A stretch of DNA of 64,000 nt from Enterococcus sp. 5H (GCF_028128615.1 NZ_AMDP01000019.1:248001-312000), one strand, 5' to 3'; shown: positions 24,403 to 33,773, numbered from the stretch's first letter. Numbers and translations: made by a program. The notes: a model not told the origin generated them from the sequence alone.

Positions 24403-25588
24403 TCAACCAAATCAAGGGTTTTACGGTAACTATGGCGGTCAATTTGTGCCGGAAACCTTAATGTATGCAGTTAAGGAATTAGAGGAAGTTTACAAAGCTT
24501 CAAAAGAAGATGAAGAATTTCAAGCGGAATTGAATTATTATTTAAAACAATATATCGGGCGAGAAAATCCCTTGTATTTCGCGGAACGTCTGACGGACTA
24601 CGCTGGCGGAGCAAAAATTTATCTAAAAAGAGAAGACCTGAATCATACAGGAGCGCACAAAATTAACAATACAATTGGGCAAATCTTATTAGCGAAAAAA
24701 ATGGGGAAAACGAAAGTTGTAGCCGAAACAGGCGCAGGGCAACATGGCGTTGCAACAGCAACAGTTGCAGCATTATTCGGAATGGAATGTACAATTTTTA
24801 TGGGTGCAGTAGATGTGGTGCGTCAATCTCTGAATGTTTTTCGGATGGAATTGTTAGGCGCTAAAGTTGAAAGTGTCACATCTGGCAGTCAAACATTGAA
24901 AGATGCAGTGAATGAAGCACTTCGTTTCTGGGTTGCCAATGTAGAAGATACTCATTATGTTATGGGTTCTGTTTTAGGTCCTCATCCATTTCCTGAAATT
25001 GTTCGTGATTATCAAAGTATTATCGGGATTGAAGCTAGACGTCAGTTTTTAGCTGAGGAAAATAAATTACCAGATGCAGTTGTCGCTTGTGTCGGCGGTG
25101 GTAGTAACGCAATGGGGATTTTTTATCCATTTATCAATGATGAAGTTGTTTTAATTGGTGTGGAGGCTGCTGGCCTAGGATTGGAAACTAGTTCCCATGC
25201 TGCTTCAATTAATAAAGGCACGACCGGTGTTTTACATGGTGCGATGATGAAGCTGTTGCAAGATCCTGACGGACAAATTTTAGAAGCTTTTTCTATTTCA
25301 GCAGGCTTAGATTATCCAGGATTAGGTCCGGAACATTGCTATTTAAATGAAACCAATAGAGCAAGCTATGAATCTGTAACAGATGCAGAAGCACTGGAAG
25401 CATTTAAAATTTTATGCCAAACAGAAGGAATTATTCCAGCTTTAGAAAGTGCCCATGCGATTAGTCACGCCTTAAAATTAGCCAAAGAATTAGGTTCAGA
25501 AAAACAAATTATCGTCTGCCTTTCAGGTCGAGGCGATAAAGATGTACAACAAATTAAAGAACTTTTTGAAACGGAGGGAAACAAATGA
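24395..25588 (+). CDS. trpB: Tryptophan synthase beta chain
   Basis: PLP enzyme joining indole and serine. The PLP Lys is Lys89 in [14 protein letters not shown]; the phosphate loop [10 protein letters not shown] and the [13 protein letters not shown] segment with the catalytic Glu are intact. 397 residues, the TrpB1 type that works with TrpA. AAGGAGG precedes the ATG inside the end of trpF. The stop overlaps the trpA start. Confidence 0.97.
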   Translation: MYNQPNQGFYGNYGGQFVPETLMYAVKELEEVYKASKEDEEFQAELNYYLKQYIGRENPLYFAERLTDYAGGAKIYLKREDLNHTGAHKINNTIGQILLAKKMGKTKVVAETGAGQHGVATATVAALFGMECTIFMGAVDVVRQSLNVFRMELLGAKVESVTSGSQTLKDAVNEALRFWVANVEDTHYVMGSVLGPHPFPEIVRDYQSIIGIEARRQFLAEENKLPDAVVACVGGGSNAMGIFYPFINDEVVLIGVEAAGLGLETSSHAASINKGTTGVLHGAMMKLLQDPDGQILEAFSISAGLDYPGLGPEHCYLNETNRASYESVTDAEALEAFKILCQTEGIIPALESAHAISHALKLAKELGSEKQIIVCLSGRGDKDVQQIKELFETEGNK

Positions 25589-26355
25589 AATCATTAACGA
25601 AACACTTAACAGCAAAACAACAAGCAAACGAAATGATTTTCATTCCCTACATTATGGCGGGTGCTCAAGGTTTGGATCAATTAGATGCAGAAATCCAATT
25701 ACTTTCCCAAGCAAGAGCTAGCGCGATTGAACTAGGTATTCCGTTTTCTGATCCTGTTGCAGACGGACCTGTGATTCAAGAAGCAGGTTTACGAGCGCTA
25801 AAACAAAAAGTGACTTTAGGCAAAATTATTCAGCAACTTAAAAAAATAAAAACCTCAACACCATTAGTTATTATGACGTATTTCAATCCGATTTTTACTT
25901 ATGGATTAGATAGATTTGTTCAAGATCTAGCAGAGACAAATGTAAAAGGGTTAATTATTCCTGATTTACCTTATGAACATCAAAATTTAGTAACACCATT
26001 ATTAGAAAAAAGTGATCTTTCATTAGTGCCATTAATTGCTTTAACTACACCAAAAGAAAGAATTCCTGAGTTAACAAAAGCAGGTGAGGGATTTATTTAT
26101 GCCGTTGCGGTAAATGGTGTGACGGGAACTGGGCGAGATTACCAAGAGTCGCTAGATGAGCATTTAGCCTATATTCAAAAAGTCAGTGATAAACCAGTAT
26201 TGGCTGGATTTGGTGTGTCAACCAAAGAACATGTGGAGCGTTTTAGAAAAAATTGTGCAGGTGTAATTGTTGGCAGTAAAATTGTCCAGATGTTAGGTGA
26301 AGGAAAACAAGAAGAGGTTAGAGTCTTTATTGAAGAAATAACATGTGATAGCTAA
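25585..26355 (+). CDS. trpA: Tryptophan synthase alpha chain
   Basis: Cleaves indole-glycerol phosphate and channels indole to TrpB. Catalytic residues Glu49 and Asp60 are visible in [16 protein letters not shown], and the flexible loop region [13 protein letters not shown] and phosphate-binding GFGVST follow. 256 residues. Last gene of the seven-gene operon. I see no strong terminator directly after it; about 50 bases later a promoter for the GNAT gene begins. Confidence 0.96.
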   Translation: MKSLTKHLTAKQQANEMIFIPYIMAGAQGLDQLDAEIQLLSQARASAIELGIPFSDPVADGPVIQEAGLRALKQKVTLGKIIQQLKKIKTSTPLVIMTYFNPIFTYGLDRFVQDLAETNVKGLIIPDLPYEHQNLVTPLLEKSDLSLVPLIALTTPKERIPELTKAGEGFIYAVAVNGVTGTGRDYQESLDEHLAYIQKVSDKPVLAGFGVSTKEHVERFRKNCAGVIVGSKIVQMLGEGKQEEVRVFIEEITCDS

Positions 26356-26407
26356 AATTTGTAAAGTTTGAAAGCAAAACAGAATTTATTTAATTTTCAT
26401 TTTCCCC

Positions 26408-26436
26408 TTGCCTCCAAACCGTTCTTTCTGTAAAGT
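26408..26436 (+). promoter_or_regulatory. Promoter of the GNAT gene
   Basis: TTGCCT (26408-26413), 17-base spacer, TAAAGT (26431-26436), 22 bases before the ATG. Confidence 0.6.
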
Positions 26437-26458
26437 AGTATAAAAAGCAGGTGGGCCT

Positions 26459-27031
26459 ATGGAACTCGTAATCAATCGAAACTTGATTTTTGCAGAAAAC
26501 CAATACTTAGAGACGGAGCGTTTACTTTTACGCCCAATTACACTAGCGGATGCAGATGATATGTTTGAGTACGGCTCGGATGAAGAGACAGTAACTTTCG
26601 TTTTTCCGCAGCACCAGTCAGTTAGAGATACAAAAGAAAATATTGCTAATTATTTTATGTCTGAACCATTCGGGAAATATGGTATGGAGATAAAAGAAAC
26701 AGGCAAGCTAATTGGTACAATTGAAATACGAATTATAGAAAAACATGCGATTGGTGATATTGGATATACGTTAAATAAAGACTTCTGGGGAATGGGTTAT
26801 ATGCCAGAAGCAGCTAGAGAGATCTTGAGATTAGGTTTCGAAAAATTACAGCTGATTCGAATTTTCGCCGAACATGATATTGATAATCCAAATTCTGGAC
26901 GAGTTATGGAAAAAATTGGTATGAAAGTTGAAGGAACCGTTCCTAATGCTCGAATTTGTAAAGGTAAAGTTGTCACTGACGTTATGCGAGGAATTACTGT
27001 GGAAGAGTGGCAACGGCAAAATAAAAAATAG
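26459..27031 (+). CDS. GNAT family N-acetyltransferase (RimJ/RimL-like)
   Basis: Predicted acetyl-CoA-dependent acetyltransferase; substrate unknown. After an N-terminal extension, LETERLLLRPITLADADDMFEYG (about 18-40) is typical of the RimJ/RimL group, with the acetyl-CoA region at DIGYTLNKDFWGMGYMPEAAREILRLGF (about 99-126) and N-PNSGRVMEKIGMKVEG later. 190 residues. It has its own promoter after the trp operon, so a role in tryptophan synthesis is not implied. Confidence 0.88.
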   Translation: MELVINRNLIFAENQYLETERLLLRPITLADADDMFEYGSDEETVTFVFPQHQSVRDTKENIANYFMSEPFGKYGMEIKETGKLIGTIEIRIIEKHAIGDIGYTLNKDFWGMGYMPEAAREILRLGFEKLQLIRIFAEHDIDNPNSGRVMEKIGMKVEGTVPNARICKGKVVTDVMRGITVEEWQRQNKK

Positions 27032-27081
27032 CTTTAGAAGAAAATCGTTGGGAAAGAACGGTTTAGAGGAGAATATAGTAC

Positions 27082-27699
27082 ATGCTAATGTTTACAGAAA
27101 AAGATTTTGAAGTATTTACAATCGAGGGATTAGATCCAAGAATGGCTGAAATTCGTGCAAAAATTCAGCCGAAATTCCAAGAGTTGGATGATTATTTTGC
27201 GGAAAAATTAGGTGAAGAATTGGGAACAGAATTTTTTGTTCATATTGCTCAGCATCGCCGTAGAACCGTTTATCCACCAGAGAATACGTGGTCTGCATTA
27301 AGTCAGAAAAAGCGCGGCTATAAAATGGAAGCTCACTTCCAATTAGGTATTTGGGAAGACTATCTTTTTATGTGGCTGTCATTGATTGATAACCCAAAAA
27401 ATGAAAAAGAAATTGCACAGGCATTTTTAGATAATCAAGAATTATTTGAACAATTGGATGATGATTTTTATCTATCGATTGACCACACGCAGCCAATGAT
27501 CGAGCGATTGCAAGACGCTGATTTAGAAAAGCATTTAACCCGTTTTCGTGATGTCAAAAAAGGTGAATTTCAAATTGGTCGAATTATAAAAAAAGAAGAT
27601 GCTTTATTGAATGATTCGGAAAAAGCACGTGGATACATGTTGAAAACTTATCAGGAGTTAGTGCCTTTGTATCAATTGGCAATTGAGTTACAGCAATAA
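27082..27699 (+). CDS. DUF1054 (YktB-like) protein
   Basis: Uncharacterised cytoplasmic protein of 205 residues. Blocks typical of DUF1054 are FTEKDFEVFTIEGLDPRMAEIR at the N-terminus, HIAQHRRRTVYPPENTWSALS and RGYKMEAHFQLGIWEDYLFMWLSLI. GAGGAG lies 11 bases before ATG 27082; a second ATG at 27088 is possible. It is followed by a terminator shared with lepB on the other strand. Confidence 0.85.
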   Translation: MLMFTEKDFEVFTIEGLDPRMAEIRAKIQPKFQELDDYFAEKLGEELGTEFFVHIAQHRRRTVYPPENTWSALSQKKRGYKMEAHFQLGIWEDYLFMWLSLIDNPKNEKEIAQAFLDNQELFEQLDDDFYLSIDHTQPMIERLQDADLEKHLTRFRDVKKGEFQIGRIIKKEDALLNDSEKARGYMLKTYQELVPLYQLAIELQQ

Positions 27700-27748
27700 A
27701 AAAGTGAACGAACTATCAGAAAAATTTGATAGCCCGTTCACTTTTTTT
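27698..27748. terminator. Bidirectional terminator between the DUF1054 gene and lepB
   Basis: AAAAAAGTGAACG pairs with CGTTCACTTTTTTT; A and T tracts on both sides allow action in both directions. Confidence 0.88.
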
Positions 27749-27750
27749 AT

Positions 27751-28299
27751 TTACTGTACGCCAATTTTATTCAATGGATAGTAACGGAAATAAACAACAC
27801 CAACGATATCCTCTTCATCCACAAAACCAAAATAGCGACTATCATCTGCTTTTCGGCGATTATCTCCTAAAACAAAATATTTTCCTTCTGGAACAACAGC
27901 TGCTGCACCGCCTTCAATCGTTTCTAAACTAAAATCAGCAGTTAAAGGCATTCCGTCAGATACTTCACTCTTAAATTCATCTAAATAAGGTTCATCGTAT
28001 TTTTTATCGTTAATATACAATTGATCGTTTTCCATCCGAACGGTATCACCAGGTAATCCAATAATACGTTTAACGATTCTTTTACCGTTTCGTGGACTTG
28101 GAAATGTAGCAATATCGAAGCGTTCAGGTGTAAGCAATGATGATTGCCATAAACGATCTGATTCATGATAAGTGGGTTCCATCGAAATTCCAACAACTTC
28201 AACAGGTGTAAAAACGAACATTCTTAACAAAAGTACGGATAATAAAATAAAACCCAATTGCAAGACAGTCCAAAGTACATTACTCTTTTTCTTTTCCAT
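27751..28299 (-). CDS. lepB: Signal peptidase I
   Basis: Membrane serine protease that removes signal peptides from exported proteins. One N-terminal membrane helix (residues 9-30), catalytic Ser39 in GISMEPTYHESD, catalytic Lys77 in RIVKRIIGLPGDTV, and the C-terminal box YFVLGDNRRKADDSRYFG. 182 residues, the compact Gram-positive type. AAAGGAGA precedes the ATG on the minus strand. It is a single gene, divergent from the ABC exporter pair. Confidence 0.95.
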   Translation of the reverse strand: MEKKKSNVLWTVLQLGFILLSVLLLRMFVFTPVEVVGISMEPTYHESDRLWQSSLLTPERFDIATFPSPRNGKRIVKRIIGLPGDTVRMENDQLYINDKKYDEPYLDEFKSEVSDGMPLTADFSLETIEGGAAAVVPEGKYFVLGDNRRKADDSRYFGFVDEEDIVGVVYFRYYPLNKIGVQ

Positions 28300-28409
28300 T
28301 ATAAATCTCCTTTTAAAAACTTGTTTATTTTAGTATATCAGATTAAAATTATGAAAAAAGAAGAAGAATAGAAAATTCTATGAAATATTCTTAGTTTAAA
28401 ACAGATGTT

Positions 28410-28438
28410 TTGTCCCTATATTTAAAATTTGTTATACT
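28410..28438 (+). promoter_or_regulatory. Promoter of the ABC exporter pair
   Basis: TTGTCC (28410-28415), 17-base spacer, TATACT (28433-28438). The -10 touches the inverted repeat that follows. Confidence 0.7.
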
Positions 28439-28456
28439 TTGATAAAACTTATCAAA
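28438..28456. promoter_or_regulatory. Perfect inverted repeat at the transcription start (operator)
   Basis: TTTGATAA-AAC-TTATCAAA, an 8-bp perfect dyad with 3-base centre, immediately after the -10. Its position is that of a repressor site. No regulator gene adjoins it, so the binding protein is unknown. Confidence 0.7.
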
Positions 28457-28473
28457 CGATAAGGAGGATGGAT

Positions 28474-29559
28474 ATGTTTTTAGCATGGAATGAAATTTTA
28501 CGTTCAAAATTGCGATATGTATTGATTATTGGGGTTATGTTTTTAATTTCTTATTTAGTTTTCTTTTTAACAGGTTTGTCTTATGGCTTAGCGGAAGATA
28601 ACCGAACGGCTGTGGATAAGTGGCAGGCAGATGGTATCGTTTTGTCGGATGAAGCCAATACCAATATTAATATGTCAATGATCCCGATTAAATCAAAGGA
28701 TCAGGTGGAAGCTAAAGAAAAAGCGGTACTTGGACAAACAGCTGGTGTCATTCAACTGGATAAAAAAGGCAGTGAAAAAATTAATGTCAGTTTTTTTGGG
28801 ATTAATAAAAATGAATTTTTGATGCCAAACATCGTCGAAGGTAAAGCATTTACTAATGAAAATGAAACCGTTGTGGATAATAGTCTAAAAAAAGAAAATG
28901 ATATTCAGTTAGGCGATACTATCAAATTAGCCGGTAGTGACAAAAAATTAAAAGTAGTCGGATTTACAGAAAATGCAAAATTTAATGTATCACCTGTTTT
29001 GTATGTTTCAACTGAATCATATCAGGAAATTCGTTTTGAAAAAACGGATACCTCAGAGAACGCTCGAGTAAATGCAATTGTGTTTCGCGCAAAAGATCAT
29101 GATCTAAAGAATGCATCGGTGGATGATAAGGATTTGAAGATTTATCCGATCAAAACATTCATTAATAAGTTGCCTGGTTACAGTGCTCAAGTCTTGACAT
29201 TTGGCTTTATGATCGGTTTTTTAGTGGTAATTGCAGCGATTGTTATTGGGATTTTCATATATGTTTTAACAATGCAAAAAGCGAATGTTTTCGGGATTAT
29301 GAAAGCACAAGGGATTTCAAGTGGCTATATTTCGAGATCAGTGATTGCTCAAACCTTTTTATTGGCAGTAATTGGTGTTTTGATTGGATTACTTGGAACA
29401 GTGGGGACAGCATTAGTCTTGCCCGTGGCCGTTCCTTTCCAAAGTAATTGGTTGTTCTTTTTAGCGATTGCAGGATTGATGGTGATTATTGCAGTGTTAG
29501 GAGCGTTATTCTCTGTCCGAACGATTGTGAAAATTGATCCGTTGAAATCTATTGGCTAA
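28474..29559 (+). CDS. ABC transporter permease (FtsX/MacB-like)
   Basis: Membrane subunit of a type VII (MacB-like) ABC system. The start ATG 28474 is 6 bases after AAGGAGG (28461-28467); an ATG at 28468 touches the ribosome site. 361 residues: one N-terminal helix (LRYVLIIGVMFLISYLVFFLTG), a large extracytoplasmic domain (about 40-240), then three helices in the FtsX domain with FGIMKAQGISSGYISRSVIAQ between them. With the ATPase gene next to it, it likely exports a lipophilic or peptide compound or performs mechanotransmission; the substrate is unknown. Confidence 0.88.
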   Translation: MFLAWNEILRSKLRYVLIIGVMFLISYLVFFLTGLSYGLAEDNRTAVDKWQADGIVLSDEANTNINMSMIPIKSKDQVEAKEKAVLGQTAGVIQLDKKGSEKINVSFFGINKNEFLMPNIVEGKAFTNENETVVDNSLKKENDIQLGDTIKLAGSDKKLKVVGFTENAKFNVSPVLYVSTESYQEIRFEKTDTSENARVNAIVFRAKDHDLKNASVDDKDLKIYPIKTFINKLPGYSAQVLTFGFMIGFLVVIAAIVIGIFIYVLTMQKANVFGIMKAQGISSGYISRSVIAQTFLLAVIGVLIGLLGTVGTALVLPVAVPFQSNWLFFLAIAGLMVIIAVLGALFSVRTIVKIDPLKSIG

Positions 29560-29595
29560 CCTTTGGATAAAGCTTTTATATAAGGAGGAATCAAA

Positions 29596-30270
29596 TTGAA
29601 GGCAATTGAATTTCTAACTGTGGATAAACAGTTTTTAGATGGAGATACAACCATTGAAGCATTAAAGCCGACGAATTTTTCTGTGGAAAAAGGTCAATTT
29701 GTGGCAGTGATTGGTCCGAGTGGTTCAGGAAAAAGTACATTTTTAACACTTGCTGGAGGCTTGCAAACACCGACCAATGGGGAAGTTAAGATTAACGACG
29801 AAGCATTTAGCCAAGAAAGTGAAAAGCAACGCTCAAAAATTCGTTTTGCTGAAATTGGCTTTATCTTACAAGCTTCTAATTTAGTTCCTTTTTTAACTGT
29901 GGAAAAACAGCTGTATTTAGTGGATAAAGTTCAAAAGGAAAAGGCGAATGTGGATAAAGTCAATGAGTTATTAACACAATTGGGTATTGAACATTTAAAG
30001 AAAAAATATCCAGATGAAATTTCAGGGGGAGAACGTCAACGTGTTGCTATCGCTCGAGCATTGTATAATGATCCATCGATTATTTTAGCAGATGAACCGA
30101 CAGCTAGTTTAGATTCAGATCGAGCATTTGAAGTGGTAAAAATATTAGCGAAAGAAACAAAAGAAAAAAACAAAGCAACGATCATGGTAACTCATGATCA
30201 ACGCTTAATTGATTACTGTGATGAAGTCTTCATTATGAAAGATGGCGTATTGGAAAAACAAACATCATAG
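29596..30270 (+). CDS. ABC transporter ATP-binding protein (MacB/LolD-like)
   Basis: ATPase partner of the preceding FtsX-like permease. Walker A GPSGSGKS (40-47), Q-loop at FILQASNLVPFLTV, signature ISGGERQRVAIARAL and Walker B IILADEPTASLD, the LolD-type block. 224 residues. Start is TTG 29596 behind AAGGAGGAA. It is separated from the permease by 36 bases and forms a two-gene operon ending at the terminator at 30277-30320. Confidence 0.93.
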   Translation: MKAIEFLTVDKQFLDGDTTIEALKPTNFSVEKGQFVAVIGPSGSGKSTFLTLAGGLQTPTNGEVKINDEAFSQESEKQRSKIRFAEIGFILQASNLVPFLTVEKQLYLVDKVQKEKANVDKVNELLTQLGIEHLKKKYPDEISGGERQRVAIARALYNDPSIILADEPTASLDSDRAFEVVKILAKETKEKNKATIMVTHDQRLIDYCDEVFIMKDGVLEKQTS

Positions 30271-30276
30271 TATCGT

Positions 30277-30320
30277 AAAAAATAAAGCCAGCCTACTAAT
30301 CAGGTGAGGCTTTATTTTTT
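30277..30320 (+). terminator. Terminator of the ABC exporter operon
   Basis: AAAAAATAAAGCC pairs with GGCTTTATTTTTT. Confidence 0.85.
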
Positions 30321-30323
30321 ATA

Positions 30324-30356
30324 ACAAAAAACCTTGCTCATAAAATGAGCAAGGTT
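30324..30356 (-). terminator. Terminator of rpsD
   Basis: On the minus strand AACCTTGCTCAT pairs with ATGAGCAAGGTT (3-base loop), followed by a T run (A run on the plus strand at 30326-30330). Confidence 0.85.
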
Positions 30357-30393
30357 TGATAGAAAGATATCGTGAAAAATTTTCTCTGATATC

Positions 30394-31005
30394 TTAAAGT
30401 TTTTGGTTGTAGTATTCAACGACAAGAGCTTCGTCGATTTCAGGATATAACTCGTCACGTTCTGGTAAACGAGAGAAGCTTCCTTCTAATTTTTCAGCGT
30501 CAAAGCTTACGAATGCTGGGCGTCCAACTGTCGCTTCAACTGCTTCTTTGATTGTTACGATATTTTGAGATTTCTCACGAACAGAAATCACTTGACCAAC
30601 TTCAACGTGGTAAGAAGGGATATCTACGCGTTTGCCATCTACAGTCACGTGACCGTGGTTAACTAATTGACGTGCTTGACGACGAGTAGTTGCTAAACCT
30701 AAACGGTAAACGACGTTATCTAAACGTTGTTCTAGTAAGATCATGAAGTTAACACCGTGTTTACCTTCTTTGATTTTGCTAGCTTTAACGAACAAGTTAA
30801 CGAATTGACGTTCGTTCATACCGTACATATGACGTAATTTTTGTTTTTCAGTTAATTGCATACCGTACTCAGAAACTTTACCACGGCTGTTTGGTCCGTG
30901 TTGTCCTGGTTTGTATGGGCGACGTGCTAGTTCTTTACCAGTTCCTGATAGAGAGATACCTAGACGACGAGAGATTTTCCATGATGGTCCTGTATAACGT
31001 GACAT
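30394..31005 (-). CDS. rpsD: 30S ribosomal protein S4
   Basis: Primary 16S rRNA-binding protein of the small subunit and, in Firmicutes, repressor of its own mRNA. The start is ATG 31005 ([16 protein letters not shown]) after TTGGAGG; the longer in-frame reading upstream lies in the leader. 203 residues with the S4 RNA-binding domain [37 protein letters not shown] (about 90-127). Single gene with its own promoter, a structured leader of about 215 bases and a terminator. Confidence 0.97.
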   Translation of the reverse strand: MSRYTGPSWKISRRLGISLSGTGKELARRPYKPGQHGPNSRGKVSEYGMQLTEKQKLRHMYGMNERQFVNLFVKASKIKEGKHGVNFMILLEQRLDNVVYRLGLATTRRQARQLVNHGHVTVDGKRVDIPSYHVEVGQVISVREKSQNIVTIKEAVEATVGRPAFVSFDAEKLEGSFSRLPERDELYPEIDEALVVEYYNQKL

Positions 31006-31219
31006 TAAAAATTCCTCCAATAAAATAAGTTTTTTTGGAGTAAAATAATCTTCTGAAAAATTCATATTCGTTCAGTTCATTCTTCAACCTTCACCCTTTG
31101 CAGCCGTGGTTACGCAGTTGAACCAGAAAAACTGTTAAGACTTTTTAGTCTTAGAAGTTAAACAATAAGGCAATGAACTGTTGACGAGTCTATTATTTTT
31201 CTGCTGCTTATTTTACACG
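31006..31219 (-). promoter_or_regulatory. Structured rpsD leader (candidate S4 autoregulatory RNA)
   Basis: The transcript before rpsD can close a 9-bp stem (CAGTTCATT at 31073-31081 with AATGAACTG at 31172-31180) around two inner elements: TAAGACT/AGTCTTA with a 4-base loop (31136-31153) and TTCAAC/GTTGAA (31083-31088 with 31117-31122). Multi-branched S4-binding leaders are known in Firmicutes; assignment here rests on position and structure only. Confidence 0.6.
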
Positions 31220-31225
31220 TTGACT

Positions 31226-31254
31226 AGTATACCTCAGAATAGCGGATAACTCAA
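31226..31254 (-). promoter_or_regulatory. Promoter of rpsD
   Basis: Minus strand: TTGAGT (31254-31249), 17-base spacer, TATACT (31231-31226). Confidence 0.75.
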
Positions 31255-31280
31255 GCTTTTTCTTGCATCATTCCAAGCAA

Positions 31281-32606
31281 TTACCATCCACCGGATGCAC
31301 CGCCACCGCCAGATGAACCCCCTCCGAATGAGCCCCAAGACGAACCGCCGCCATCAGAACCATTGCTACTGTCAGACCAGTTGGCAGAATTATAATTAGA
31401 GGCAAGGTAGGCTGTTGTTAACACATAACCGTCACCAGAATATAAAGTGTCTCCAATCAAGACACGTCCAAAGGCTTTCTTTTGAGCTGAAGGATGTTTT
31501 AGTAAACGACCTCGGGCAATCGAGCGACGTAATTTTCTTCTTGAAGCGATCAATGAACTGCCGCTTAACATTAGGTGGTAGAAGTTCGTTTGTTTCATTT
31601 CAGCGAGCTGAATTTCTGTCTCTTTATTCGCAGAGATTGAAATCTGGTTTTGATAGTCGTTGTATGTTTGTTTTAAAGCTTTCCCTGCTGAAAGACTCCT
31701 AAACGTTAGGATTAAATTCGTCAATACAGCAAAGAACAGAAAGATCCCTAGTCCCCAATGCCCCCATTTGGCGGCACTTTTTTGACTCTCGACTTGATTA
31801 ATCTTTGAATCGACTAAGGCCGTTTTGGTATTCATTAGAGGGAATACTTGATCGAGTACTTGATTCACTGCCAGGTCATATTTTTCATCTTTAAACGCAT
31901 CAACGATCTCGTCATCATTGATGATTGAATCGGCTGTTCCGTCAGGGATTATACCTTCCAACCCATAGCCGACTTCCAAACGAAATTCACGATCGTCCAG
32001 AGCAATCAGATATAAAATACCGTTATTCTCCGTCTTATCGCCGATCCCTAATTGGTTGAACAATTTGTTAGCGTACGATTCAATATCTTCGCCTCTTGGT
32101 AGTTCGGGAACCGTAATGACTTCTAACTGCGCGCCATTCGTACTTGCTGCTAATTGTTTATTAAGCTCATAAATTTTTTGTTTGGTCTTGTTATTTAACA
32201 TGTTTGCATTATCTGAGACAAAAATATTATTTTCGTTGAGTGTGATCTCGCTATTTGTACCTTCAATAGAAACGGTGTAGTTGTTTTCTGTTTGAGGATA
32301 CTCTTTTAAATTATTCAGATTTTCCTGTAAAATAGTGTCAAAAGATTTCTCAGCAGTGATGATTTTTCCTGATTCAATCGCTACTTTTTCTTGCCGTAGG
32401 TTGTTAAGTTCTTGGTCATAGGCGGCCATTTTTTCTGAGTAGCGCGAATTAGTTAAGAAAAAGATACTGAAAAGGCCCACACAGATCAAGAAAATAGTAA
32501 GCATACCGATTGAATATACGGTGTTTGTAAATTTTATCGTTTTATAATGATTTTTGATTCGGTGATCCAGTTTTTTTACTTGATTGATTTGTTCTTGTTT
32601 TGACAT
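31281..32606 (-). CDS. TPM-domain membrane protein with Gly-rich C-terminus
   Basis: Membrane protein of the TPM (TLP18.3/Psb32/MOLO-1, YgcG-like) group, whose function is not settled. I start at ATG 32606 (MSKQEQINQ) behind AAGGTGAG; the longer frame adds 15 residues without a ribosome site. 441 residues: helix at about 28-53, TPM domain at about 130-260 (NNKTKQKIYELNKQLA, LEVITVPELP, DREFRLEVGYGLEGIIPDG), second helix at about 280-300, and a Gly/Ser tail ending SGGGGASGGW, typical of the family. It stands alone between rpsD and the FNT gene. Confidence 0.82.
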   Translation of the reverse strand: MSKQEQINQVKKLDHRIKNHYKTIKFTNTVYSIGMLTIFLICVGLFSIFFLTNSRYSEKMAAYDQELNNLRQEKVAIESGKIITAEKSFDTILQENLNNLKEYPQTENNYTVSIEGTNSEITLNENNIFVSDNANMLNNKTKQKIYELNKQLAASTNGAQLEVITVPELPRGEDIESYANKLFNQLGIGDKTENNGILYLIALDDREFRLEVGYGLEGIIPDGTADSIINDDEIVDAFKDEKYDLAVNQVLDQVFPLMNTKTALVDSKINQVESQKSAAKWGHWGLGIFLFFAVLTNLILTFRSLSAGKALKQTYNDYQNQISISANKETEIQLAEMKQTNFYHLMLSGSSLIASRRKLRRSIARGRLLKHPSAQKKAFGRVLIGDTLYSGDGYVLTTAYLASNYNSANWSDSSNGSDGGGSSWGSFGGGSSGGGGASGGW

Positions 32607-32967
32607 TTCGCTCACCTTACTTCCCCATAGTTTGGTAAAATTTTGTCTCAAAGGTTATCAGCTTTTTCATAAAAACAACCCCGTTTTTATTGCTCAATAG
32701 ATAACTTACTCCTATTTTATCAGTTAAGTGTGAAATCTCATCGGTCTTCCGAATGATTTTCTCATTGTTTCTTCATAAAAAATGAAGTGAGTGAAAAGAA
32801 TGAAAAAGAGCGAGGGCTTGACGAACTTTACCGCTTGTTTTGCTTATAATGGTAAAAAGTGGTACTTTGTATGAAAAAGCACTAGACAAATTGCTTGCTG
32901 GTCTTTAAAATGATAAAGGATGTTTTTGAAAATATAAGTTGAAAACGATATGAAAAGGAGAAACAAA
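32607..32967. other. Intergenic region between divergent TPM and FNT genes
   Basis: About 360 bases. A good -10 TATAAT at 32845-32850 lacks a well-spaced -35 (TTGACG is 21 bases away), and AAAAAC-GGGGTT-GTTTTT forms a small hairpin near 32670-32690. I see no gene; no reading frame here has a ribosome site. It probably holds the two divergent promoters. Confidence 0.45.
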
Positions 32968-33765
32968 ATGAAACCTGTATCGCCATTATTTGAACAGATC
33001 GACAAATCTATTAATAAAAAAATGAACTTATTCCAAAGTAGTTTTTTACGCTATGCTTTTCGTGCTATGCTGGCTTGTATGTTCTTAACATTAGGAACTG
33101 CGGTAGCTTTTGCTATTGCTATGAAAGGTGAAGATATCTCACATGGTTTAGGCAAAATGCTTTATGCATTTATGTTCAGTTGGTCACTTGTGATGATTCT
33201 CTATATGAATGCTGAATTAGGAACATCGAATATGTTATATATGACAGTAGGTGTCTACCGTAAGAAAATCAATTTCTCTTTTGCAGCTAAAATTTTATTT
33301 GCTTGTATTTTCTTCAACTTAGTCGGCGGCGTATTTTTCGGCTATTTGATTTCGCTAACAGTACCTTATCAAGACTTGGCATCAGATAACTTCTTTTTCA
33401 CTTCTATTGCTGGAAAATTAAATAAAACAACGACACAAATTTTAGTAGAAGCTATTTTTGCAAATATTGTTGTAAATACGGCCGTATTAGTAAGTATGCG
33501 TATGAAAGATGATGCGGGTAAAGTTGCAGCAATTGTTTTTATTATCTTTATCTTTGCTTTTCTTGGCTACGAACACGTTATCGCTAATTTCCCTGCGTTT
33601 AGTTTAGCGTATTTTGCTTCTCATGGAACAATGGCGGCAATGACAGTTGGTAGTGTAGCGCATAATTTATTCTTTGCTTTGATCGGTAACTTTATCGGTG
33701 GTGGTTTAGTAATGGGCTTAGGCTATGCATGGCTAAATAACGCAGATACCAATTATTTAGACTAA
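32968..33765 (+). CDS. Formate/nitrite transporter (FNT) family channel
   Basis: Membrane channel for small monovalent anions such as formate or nitrite. I choose ATG 32968 (MKPVSPLFEQ) behind AAAAGGAGA; an upstream ATG overlaps that site. 265 residues with six hydrophobic segments; family landmarks are ELGTSNMLYMTVG (first re-entrant loop), GYEHVIANFPAFSLAYF (second) and NFIGGGLVMGLGYAWL in the last helix. It is a single gene with a terminator. Which anion it carries cannot be read from the sequence; enterococci make formate by pyruvate formate-lyase. Confidence 0.9.
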   Translation: MKPVSPLFEQIDKSINKKMNLFQSSFLRYAFRAMLACMFLTLGTAVAFAIAMKGEDISHGLGKMLYAFMFSWSLVMILYMNAELGTSNMLYMTVGVYRKKINFSFAAKILFACIFFNLVGGVFFGYLISLTVPYQDLASDNFFFTSIAGKLNKTTTQILVEAIFANIVVNTAVLVSMRMKDDAGKVAAIVFIIFIFAFLGYEHVIANFPAFSLAYFASHGTMAAMTVGSVAHNLFFALIGNFIGGGLVMGLGYAWLNNADTNYLD

Positions 33766-33773
33766 TTAAATGT

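Noticed and set aside
26408-26436. Promoter before the GNAT gene as another MerR-type promoter
   Set aside because: It begins with the same TTGCCT as the site at 60663, but the best -10 gives a 17-base spacer and there is no dyad.
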